Assembly (NCBI GenBank): GCA_026391835.1 | Contig: JAPLDF010000035.1 | Location: forward strand, 1 to 64,000 | Direction: 5' to 3' | DNA from: Bacteroidota bacterium | GTDB lineage: Bacteria; Bacteroidota; Bacteroidia; Bacteroidales; FEN-979 | DNA: 64,000 nt | Shown here: positions 1 to 6,755 of the stretch, in pieces | Layout of the letters: each line of letters starts with the position of its first letter | Position numbering within the stretch: the first letter of the stretch is position 1 | Program-made: the position numbers and the translations under genes | Notes under the pieces: model-generated | The model's database searches: none | What the model was told of the DNA's origin: nothing | Seen by the model: only the letters and a program-made list of their open reading frames with translations

Positions 1-1
1 C

Positions 2-94
2 CCTCAAATTACAGCAACTAATAATGAAATTTGGAAAGCGAAAAAGATAAAATATTTTGAAAAACAGATATTACAACTAAGAAAAACAGGTTAG
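2..94 (+). CDS. C-terminal end of an unidentified protein (partial)
   Basis: One frame is open from the window edge to a TAG at 92-94 and encodes about 30 residues rich in Lys, Ile and Gln, ending KQILQLRKTG. The composition suits a real protein tail, but no family can be recognised from it. Its closeness to the palindromes at 174-246 would fit a transposase that mobilises them, which is inference only. It could be a chance open frame. Confidence 0.3.
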   Translation, partial: PQITATNNEIWKAKKIKYFEKQILQLRKTG

Positions 95-173
95 AATGAT
101 GTTGATTATCTGTGACTTATAAAGAGTTATATAGTAGGGATTTTATGTGGGTAGGATAGCATGAAGGATGCAT

Positions 174-246
174 CATTTCGTCCCGTACGGGACGAAATGG
201 CCATCCGAACATTCGATATCTACCCGTATTTAGTGCCTACGGCACT
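174..246. repeat. REP-like palindromic element
   Basis: Bases 174-199 form a perfect 26-bp palindrome (catttcgtcccgt followed by its exact reverse complement). Bases 232-246 form a second short hairpin, agtgcc-tac-ggcact. Paired hairpins of this kind resemble REP-type repeats seen in many Bacteroidota genomes, some mobilised by REP-associated tyrosine transposases. Apart from the gene tail at 2-94, nothing else is visible between 95 and 400. Confidence 0.55.
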
Positions 247-400
247 GAGCTGCACAAAAACCATTTTAAAATAAAATTTTTAAAGGTCATTAACGGGGTA
301 TATCAAAGGAGCATTTCACAGCAACACCGGATCTTTGATTTTGACAGGATCTCTGAAATATGCAGGAAGTATGCATCATTTTTGAATTAAGCAACATGTC

Positions 401-1045
401 ATGGAAATAAAGGAAATTAACCACAGGTACAGTGAACTGGCTGAATCGGAATGCTGCCTTTCATGCGGCGGTGCCATTCATTATGCCGAACCGGTAGCCG
501 GCGAGGTCTGTGTTGACCTGGGCAGCGGTCGTGGAACAGATGTATTGCGCATGGCAGCATCGGTAGGAGAAACCGGGTTTGTATACGGTATTGACATATC
601 GGATGGAATGCTTGAAAAAGCCCGGAGGAATGCAGAAAAATTTGGCATATCGAATGTCAGTTTTATTAGATGTGAACTGGAAAAACTCGAACTTGCTGAT
701 AATACTGCCAACCTGGTCATCTCCAACTGTACCCTTAACCATGCTACCAACAAACAGGCGGTATGGAACGAGATCTACCGCATCCTGAAGAAAGGCGGCA
801 GGTTTGTGATCAGCGATATTTACGCAACAAAGGCGATTGCCGACGAATACAGGAATGATCCTGTGGCGGTGGCGGAATGCTGGGCGGGATCGGTAACCCG
901 TGACGAATATATGCAGCAACTTGAAAAAGCCGGCTTTACCTCCGTTGAAATTATCGAAGAATCAGCTCCCTATGCAAAAGGGAATGCCGAGGTGGCCAGT
1001 TTTACCATTGCAGGAAAAAAGGATGCCTGTGGTTGCGGAAATTGA
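401..1045 (+). CDS. ArsM-like SAM-dependent methyltransferase
   Basis: A 214-residue class I methyltransferase. The SAM motif I is VDLGSGRGTD (residues 38-47), followed by GIDISDGML (63-71) and VISNCTLNH (107-115), the last matching the ISNC signature of arsenite methyltransferases. Cys22 (SCGG), Cys110 (ISNC) and Cys160 (AECWAGS) lie where ArsM enzymes carry arsenic-binding cysteines, and the protein ends in an extra CGCG (210-213). It is shorter than typical ArsM proteins (about 260-280 residues) because the N-terminal Cys-rich arm is reduced. It is followed within 66 bp by a tiny Cys-containing peptide gene and a radical SAM enzyme on the same strand. It could therefore methylate arsenic or a thiol/carbon of that peptide. 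The fold is certain; the substrate is not. Confidence 0.8.
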   Translation: MEIKEINHRYSELAESECCLSCGGAIHYAEPVAGEVCVDLGSGRGTDVLRMAASVGETGFVYGIDISDGMLEKARRNAEKFGISNVSFIRCELEKLELADNTANLVISNCTLNHATNKQAVWNEIYRILKKGGRFVISDIYATKAIADEYRNDPVAVAECWAGSVTRDEYMQQLEKAGFTSVEIIEESAPYAKGNAEVASFTIAGKKDACGCGN

Positions 1046-1110
1046 TCCCCTGCGGTCACTACTGAAAATTGGACCAACCAAAATAAATATAAACGCTAAA
1101 AATTGATACC

Positions 1111-1218
1111 ATGAAAAGTCTCGTCAAAAAGAAGATCAAAGTTGTAAAAGCAGAGTCAAAAAAAGTGGCGCAATGCTGCGCCAAAACCTCGAAGACCATT
1201 GTAGGCTGTCACGATTAA
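1111..1218 (+). CDS. Putative RiPP precursor peptide, 35 aa, CC...C core
   Basis: A 35-codon gene (ATG 1111, TAA 1216-1218). It has a strongly basic N-terminal part (MKSLVKKKIKVVKAESKK) and a short tail with Cys22-Cys23 and Cys33, ending GCHD. It lies 65 bp after the ArsM-like gene and 13 bp before a radical SAM/SPASM gene, the classical arrangement of precursor and maturase. I infer residues 1-20 as leader and about 21-35 as core. No named precursor family is recognised. The size is just above noise, so the call rests on position, the codon-perfect open frame and the Cys pattern. Confidence 0.6.
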   Translation: MKSLVKKKIKVVKAESKKVAQCCAKTSKTIVGCHD

Positions 1219-1231
1219 TCGTTGCAATACC

Positions 1232-2563
1232 ATGATTTACTCCAAACACAATATTTTCTCACGGATCACCGGGTCAGAGAACTTTTTTATTGTAAACATC
1301 CTCAGTGGCAGCGCGGATATTTTAACCCCCTCCGAAGGCAGGATGCTGAACGATTTCCTTGGCGGGAAAGCGATTGCCGAAGAATTCCGGGCGAACCTTA
1401 TGGCGCAGGGTTACCTGGTGGACGGGCAGGAGGAAGAGCGGTTATACCGGAACAAATACCTCGATTTTATTGATACCCGCGACGAAGATGAAGTACAGCT
1501 TTTTTTTGTGCCAAACTACAGCTGCAATTTCGCATGTACCTATTGTTACCAGGATGAATATGCAAATTCAAAGCAGGAACTTACCACCGATGTGATTGAC
1601 GCGTTTTTCAGGTATGTCGGCCATGAATTCGCAGGACGCAAAAAGTATCTCACGGTTTTCGGCGGGGAGCCCCTGCTGAATTCACCGAAACAGAAGGAAC
1701 TCATTGCGTATATGCTGAAACTGGCAAATGATGCAAATCTTGAAGTCTGTTTTGTCACAAATGGTTATTCGCTTGAAGAGTATACAGGTATCCTGGCAAA
1801 GGCACATATCCGCGAAATCCAGGTTACGCTTGATGGCAAAGGCAGCGTACATGATGCACGCCGTTTCCTGAAAGGCGGGGGAGCTACCTTTGAGAAAATT
1901 GTGAAAGGGATCGATGCCTGCCTGCAGGCCGGGTTACCGGTAAACCTGCGGATGGTGATTGACAAGGATAACATTGATGGTTTGCCGGAAATGGCAAAAT
2001 TTGCCATTGAAAAAGGATGGACCCGCAGTGAATTCTTCAAAACACAACTTGGCCGGAACTATGAACTGCACCATTGCCAGGCGACTTCCGAAAAACTGTT
2101 CAGCCGTATTTCGCTGTACGAAACCATCTACCAGCAAGTTAAACAGCATCCGTATATCCTTGAATTTTATAAGCCTGCTTATTCCGTCTCAAAATTCCTG
2201 GCCGAAAACGGCAGCCTGCCCGACCCGCTTTTCGATGCATGCCCGGCCTGCAAGACAGAATGGGCTTTCGATTATACCGGGCAAATCTATTCATGCACTG
2301 CCACTGTCGGAAAAACCGACGAATCGCTGGGGACTTTTCATCCCGAAGTTACCCGCAGGGAGGAGATGATCAGTGCATGGGAAAACCGCGATGTAACAAC
2401 CATTTCCGAATGCAGCGCATGCAACATGCAGCTTGCCTGCGGCGGAGGATGTGGTTCGGTCGCCAAAAACCGGACAGGCAGTGTTTGCTCGACCGATTGC
2501 CGGCCCGTGAAGGAGTTGCTGGAACTGGGTTTTTCGGCTTTTTTCGGGCAGGAGCATTCGTAA
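1232..2563 (+). CDS. Radical SAM/SPASM peptide maturase
   Basis: A 443-residue radical SAM enzyme. Residues 1-80 look like a small winged-helix, PqqD-like peptide-recognition domain. The SAM-binding cluster motif is C98xxxC102xxC105 (SCNFACTYCYQ), followed by the GGEP motif (144-147). The C-terminal SPASM domain has Cys337/340, Cys355, then Cys394-x2-Cys397-x5-Cys403-x3-Cys407 and Cys419/423, the standard ligand pattern for two auxiliary [4Fe-4S] clusters. SPASM proteins of this layout install thioether or C-C links in ribosomal peptides (sactipeptides, ranthipeptides and relatives). The 35-aa Cys peptide immediately upstream is the obvious substrate. A sulfatase-maturase role is unlikely because no sulfatase gene is near. 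Confidence 0.9.
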   Translation: MIYSKHNIFSRITGSENFFIVNILSGSADILTPSEGRMLNDFLGGKAIAEEFRANLMAQGYLVDGQEEERLYRNKYLDFIDTRDEDEVQLFFVPNYSCNFACTYCYQDEYANSKQELTTDVIDAFFRYVGHEFAGRKKYLTVFGGEPLLNSPKQKELIAYMLKLANDANLEVCFVTNGYSLEEYTGILAKAHIREIQVTLDGKGSVHDARRFLKGGGATFEKIVKGIDACLQAGLPVNLRMVIDKDNIDGLPEMAKFAIEKGWTRSEFFKTQLGRNYELHHCQATSEKLFSRISLYETIYQQVKQHPYILEFYKPAYSVSKFLAENGSLPDPLFDACPACKTEWAFDYTGQIYSCTATVGKTDESLGTFHPEVTRREEMISAWENRDVTTISECSACNMQLACGGGCGSVAKNRTGSVCSTDCRPVKELLELGFSAFFGQEHS

Positions 2564-2590
2564 CAATATCAAACCGTTCAAAAAAACAAC

Positions 2591-3859
2591 ATGAAAGAAA
2601 TCACATCAGCCGAATTCGAACAGGAAGTCCTGGCCGGCGGCAAAGTTGTCCTCGATTTTTACTCAACCGAGTGTCCTCCGTGCGAGGCCGTAGCACCCAA
2701 ATTTGAGGGACTGGCCGCACTTTATGGCAACGATATCACCTTCGTAAAAATGTTCCGTCAGCAAAACAAGCCATTGGCGGAAAAACTGGGGGTAAGATCA
2801 TCCCCGACACTGCTGTTTTTTGACAATGGCGTCCAATCGCCCGTTGTGCTTACCGGTGGCATCAAGCGAAGCGATATTATCCATCAGCTCGACTGCATGT
2901 TGCCCGCCGAACGGATTCGGGAGATCAAGAAAGAAATCGTGCCAACCGTTTCCGAATTCGATGTGCTTGTTCTTGGAGCCGGTCCGGGCGGGCTTACAGC
3001 CGGGCTGTACCTATGCCAGTCGAAAGTAAACACGGTGCTGATTGACATTGCACTCCCCGGGGGACAGGTTTCAACAACGCATGAAGTCTCGAACTATCCG
3101 GGATTCATCGATCCCCAGCCGGGTTATATGCTGTCGCACAACATGTCGGAGCAGACCAAACAATGCGGCACCATCTATAAGGTTGCCGTTGATGTGACAA
3201 AAATTGACCTGGATAAGAAAGAGGTCGTGATTGATGAATTCGAAACCGTCAGGGCAAAAAAAATCATCATTGCGACCGGTACGTCTCCCAACCTGATGGG
3301 AATAGCCGGCGAGAGGGAAATGAAGGGAAAGGGAATTTCCTATTGTGCCACCTGCGATGCCAAGTATTATGGCGACAAGGATGTGGTGGTGATCGGCGGC
3401 GGGAACTCAGCGGTTGAAGAGGCTGATTTTATAAGCAGGTTTGCCAGCAAAATAACCATGGTCCACCAGTTTGACGCACTCACCGCCAACAGGCAGGCGC
3501 AGGATAAATTGTTTGCAAATCCGAAAATCAAGGTGCTTTTTTCACATGAACCACGGTCATTTGTACGTGACGGGGATAAAATCATCACCGAAGTTGAAGA
3601 TCTGAAAACCAAAACTGTAACCAAACTGGTCAGCGACGGGGTGTTCGTGTTTATCGGGATGAAACCGAATATCGATATGTTCAGGGATAAACTTGCCCTA
3701 GACAACTGGGGCTATATCAAAACAGATGAAGATATGCGGACCAGCATGCCCGGCATCTTTGCCGTGGGGGATGTAATTAGCAAAAAATACCGGCAGATTA
3801 CTACTGCTGTGGCCGATGGCACCATTGCCGCCATCGCCATCGCAAAAGAACTCAGCTAA
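2591..3859 (+). CDS. Thioredoxin-thioredoxin reductase fusion
   Basis: A 422-residue two-domain protein. Residues 1-105 are a thioredoxin fold with active site C28-P-P-C31 and the cis-Pro loop SSPTLLFF. Residues 122-422 are a low-molecular-weight thioredoxin reductase: FAD motif GAGPGG (129-134), redox pair C252-A-T-C255 and NADPH motif GGGNSA (269-274), ending near the GDV FAD loop. The order thioredoxin then reductase is the reverse of the known mycobacterial reductase-thioredoxin fusion. It sits 27 bp behind the radical SAM gene in the same orientation, so it probably supplies NADPH-driven disulfide reduction to the peptide or its enzymes. The CPPC site differs from the usual CGPC and suggests altered redox potential. 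Confidence 0.9.
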   Translation: MKEITSAEFEQEVLAGGKVVLDFYSTECPPCEAVAPKFEGLAALYGNDITFVKMFRQQNKPLAEKLGVRSSPTLLFFDNGVQSPVVLTGGIKRSDIIHQLDCMLPAERIREIKKEIVPTVSEFDVLVLGAGPGGLTAGLYLCQSKVNTVLIDIALPGGQVSTTHEVSNYPGFIDPQPGYMLSHNMSEQTKQCGTIYKVAVDVTKIDLDKKEVVIDEFETVRAKKIIIATGTSPNLMGIAGEREMKGKGISYCATCDAKYYGDKDVVVIGGGNSAVEEADFISRFASKITMVHQFDALTANRQAQDKLFANPKIKVLFSHEPRSFVRDGDKIITEVEDLKTKTVTKLVSDGVFVFIGMKPNIDMFRDKLALDNWGYIKTDEDMRTSMPGIFAVGDVISKKYRQITTAVADGTIAAIAIAKELS

Positions 3860-3880
3860 ACCGGACGCAGCAGTAAGGTC

Positions 3881-4117
3881 TTAACAGGCGCAGGGGCGGT
3901 TTACAATAAAATACCCCAGGAATCCGCCAAAAGCAATGCTTGCATATGGGTTACTTGTAATGGCGCATGTTCCCGAGGAACATCCTACATAATGGTAATA
4001 TAAAAAACCCCCGATACCGCCCAGTGCGATAAAAAACAAGGGTTTCCAGAAAATCCAGGTCTTAAGTCTTTCCCTGATCGGCAATACTTCTTTGTTCGTT
4101 TGGCAAGATTCTGACAT
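3881..4117 (-). CDS. DUF6132-like small membrane protein
   Basis: A 78-residue protein with two predicted membrane helices (about 25-45 and 58-74), separated by a VGCSSGTCAITSNPY loop characteristic of the DUF6132 family. It ends RPCAC, adding two cysteines at the C-terminus. The family is common in Bacteroidota and often lies near rhodanese or thioredoxin-like genes, but its function is unknown. It faces the peptide cluster tail to tail with a 21-bp gap, so it is not part of that operon. Confidence 0.7.
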   Translation of the reverse strand: MSESCQTNKEVLPIRERLKTWIFWKPLFFIALGGIGGFLYYHYVGCSSGTCAITSNPYASIAFGGFLGYFIVNRPCAC

Positions 4118-4205
4118 AGCAGGTTGTTTTCGTTACTTTGTTGTGCAAAGAAACGAAAAAATATCGGAATAGTGATACTTATGTGCTTTATTTTTTAAAA
4201 GAACT

Positions 4206-6257
4206 CTACCAGATCTTAACCCTCAGGCTGTCGGGCCTCCACATGGCGTCGCCCTGTTTGATGCCAAATGCGGCATGGAATTCAGGGATGTTGGCGAGGG
4301 GGCCGAGCACCCTGAATTTCGCCGGTGAATGCACATCGCTTTTCACCTGGCTGGCGATCGCTTCCGGGCGGTCGTTGATCATCCAGGCAAGGGCATAACC
4401 TAAAAAGAAGCGCTGGTCGGGGGTGAGTCCCGCGATTTTTTCACCGTTCCTGAATTGGGCGGTATTCTTAAAGGCTTCATAACCCATCATGGTCCCGGCA
4501 AGATCGGCAATGTTTTCACCCTGTGTCTGTTCCCCGTTGATGTGCAGGCTGTCAACGGCAATATAATCACTGAACTGCTGCACGATCAGCTTTGTTTTGG
4601 CATAAAACCGAATGCTGTCTTCGGCAGTCCACCAATTGAATAGATTCCCTTTTTCATCATATTTGCTTCCCTGGTCATCGAACCCATGGGTAATCTCATG
4701 TCCGAATGTGGAGCCGCCGATAATGGAATAGAGGATGGCGTCGTCTGCGAGTTTACGCTCAAATCCGGGGACAATGATGTTGCACCCGGGTACCACGATT
4801 TCGTTGTTCGACGGGTTGTAATAGGCATTGTAGGTTTGAGGCTGCATGTTCCATTCAGCGCGGTCGACAGGTTTGCCATATTTCGAAACCATATACCCGA
4901 ACCACCATTTGTTGGCATTCATGACATTGCGCACATAGGAGGACCTGTCAATCTGCAGGGTAGTCATGTCTTTCCACTTATCGGGATAACCCACTTTGAT
5001 GATGACGGCGTCGAGTTTTTTCAGCGCTTTCACCTTGGTGGTTTCACTCATCCAGTCAAGCGATTTGATACGTCCGGCATACACGGCCTTGATGGCATTC
5101 CCGATCTCAGCCAGTTTTTCCTTGGTGCCTTTGGGGAGGTATTCATCCACGTAAATCTGCCCGATCAATTCACCAAGTGAACCGTCCGTTTCCTGGACAA
5201 CACGCTTCCACCTGGGTTTCGGCTCAGGAACACCACGTAGCGTGGTGGAATAAAAACTAAACGACTCCCGGAAAGTTTTGTCATCCAGGTTGCGCGCCAA
5301 CCCGTTGATAAGATGGAATTTCAGGTAATTTTTCCAGGTATCCAGCGGGAATGATTTCAGGCTGCCGTTCAGGGCAGTTAAAAATTCAGGCTGCCCGACA
5401 ATCACGGTATCTGCCCCTGCAAGGCCCGCTTTTTCAAAAAACCGGTCCCAGTCGAAAACGGGGGTCATCTGTTTCAGCCTGATTACCGTGTACTTGTTGT
5501 AATTCTTCAGCGGATCTCGCGTATCTGCCAGTTTGCGGGATCCGGCGGCAATTGCGGTTTCGAGTTTCATCATGCTTTCTGCTGCCTGGCGGGCTTTCCC
5601 ATCGGCATAACCCATGATCTTGAACATGTTGGACAGATGTTCGATAAACTTGCCACGGATCATCACGGCACGGGCATCCTTGTCAAAATAGAAATCACGG
5701 TTGGGGAGGCTTATCCCGCCCTGCGCGATAAAAATTGCATTTTTACTGCTGATCCGGTCGTCCTGCCCGACATAAAAACCAAATACCGGTGAACCTGAAA
5801 TTGAATGAATGTAAGCTGCTTCCGCCGCAAGCCCTTTCAGGTCCTTCAGTCCGTCGATACGGCCAAAGTCTTCCTTCAGGCTGGCCAGCCCATTCTTGTT
5901 GAGGGAAACACTGTCCATCCCGGAAAAGAAAAAGTCGCCGATCTTTTGTTTATTGCTCCCGGGCGCAGCGCCGGTGTTTGCTGCAGCCGATTCGCAGACA
6001 TTCTTCACCTGGCTGTTGATCGTATCCTGTATCAGCTGCCACAACCCGTTGCTCTGTTCGCTGGAAGGGATGGGATGTTCCTTAAACCATTTGCCGTTGG
6101 CAAACAGGAAGAAATCATCACCGGGCTTCACAGTACTGTCGATGTGCGAAGCCAGCGGGTCGGGACCCTGGTCCGTGTTTTTTCCGACGCGGGAATTGCA
6201 GGAGAATAAGAGTGCCACAGAGGCAATCATTGAGAGATAAAGGAAACGGCTGTTCAT
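4206..6257 (-). CDS. M13 family metallopeptidase (neprilysin/PepO-like) lipoprotein
   Basis: A 683-residue zinc peptidase. The N-terminus is a lipoprotein signal with a lipobox ending at Cys20 (LLFSC), so the enzyme should be anchored on the periplasmic or outer surface. The zinc motif HEITH lies near residue 520 and the third ligand in ENIADLAG about 60 residues later, both diagnostic of M13. Length matches the family (about 670-690). It likely degrades oligopeptides in the envelope. The usual C-terminal CRVW is replaced by RVKIW, so the C-terminal disulfide typical of eukaryotic neprilysins is absent. It appears monocistronic. Confidence 0.93.
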   Translation of the reverse strand: MNSRFLYLSMIASVALLFSCNSRVGKNTDQGPDPLASHIDSTVKPGDDFFLFANGKWFKEHPIPSSEQSNGLWQLIQDTINSQVKNVCESAAANTGAAPGSNKQKIGDFFFSGMDSVSLNKNGLASLKEDFGRIDGLKDLKGLAAEAAYIHSISGSPVFGFYVGQDDRISSKNAIFIAQGGISLPNRDFYFDKDARAVMIRGKFIEHLSNMFKIMGYADGKARQAAESMMKLETAIAAGSRKLADTRDPLKNYNKYTVIRLKQMTPVFDWDRFFEKAGLAGADTVIVGQPEFLTALNGSLKSFPLDTWKNYLKFHLINGLARNLDDKTFRESFSFYSTTLRGVPEPKPRWKRVVQETDGSLGELIGQIYVDEYLPKGTKEKLAEIGNAIKAVYAGRIKSLDWMSETTKVKALKKLDAVIIKVGYPDKWKDMTTLQIDRSSYVRNVMNANKWWFGYMVSKYGKPVDRAEWNMQPQTYNAYYNPSNNEIVVPGCNIIVPGFERKLADDAILYSIIGGSTFGHEITHGFDDQGSKYDEKGNLFNWWTAEDSIRFYAKTKLIVQQFSDYIAVDSLHINGEQTQGENIADLAGTMMGYEAFKNTAQFRNGEKIAGLTPDQRFFLGYALAWMINDRPEAIASQVKSDVHSPAKFRVLGPLANIPEFHAAFGIKQGDAMWRPDSLRVKIW

Positions 6258-6371
6258 TTTGAAATTTTTTCTAAAAGTATTTTAAATGGGCGAGGCAGCC
6301 AAGAAAAATCGATGAAGAGAAAGAACTACACGATAACATGTCGAAAACGGGCGGCTTTTTTCGTGGTTTGG

Positions 6372-6755
6372 TCAGTGCCTCAGGGCTACCAGCAACGCCC
6401 CTGTGATGTATGCGGCAACCCACCAGATGTAGGCACCCAGCGAATACCAGTGTATTCCGTCTGTAACTTTGGTTCCCGCATCATTCTTCCTGTAAAACCG
6501 CCAGATCAGGATTGCATCGGTGAGCATGCCGGCCAGCGATGAATAGCCCAGTATTCCATGCAGCGTAAACGGGCCCCGGCTCGATCCGAGGATCATAAAA
6601 GTAGTCGCAACAATGTCAAGCAGCACACCCATCGTAAGAAAGGCAAGCACTTTATTTGTGATGAGGCGTTTGCGCTGCTCAGAGATGATGGCAATGCTGT
6701 AACAGATCAGGGCTGTCTGAACAGTGATGATACCGGTGAGGGAGAATGGGTTCAT
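6372..6755 (-). CDS. TIGR03987/HsmA-like four-helix membrane protein
   Basis: A 127-residue integral membrane protein with four hydrophobic segments (about 6-25, 37-56, 66-86 and 103-124). The sequence, with the LHGILGYSSL and HWYSLGAYIWW motifs, fits a conserved small membrane family (TIGR03987/HsmA). The family has no firm biochemical role. The start codon overlaps the stop of the upstream M16C peptidase by 4 bp (ATGA), so the two genes are translationally coupled. Confidence 0.65.
   Translation of the reverse strand: MNPFSLTGIITVQTALICYSIAIISEQRKRLITNKVLAFLTMGVLLDIVATTFMILGSSRGPFTLHGILGYSSLAGMLTDAILIWRFYRKNDAGTKVTDGIHWYSLGAYIWWVAAYITGALLVALRH

Noticed and set aside
1232-2563. ArsS-type radical SAM (arsenosugar synthesis) next to ArsM
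   Set aside because: The C-terminus has a full SPASM Cys pattern and an RRE-like N-terminus, unlike ArsS, and a peptide gene sits directly upstream.
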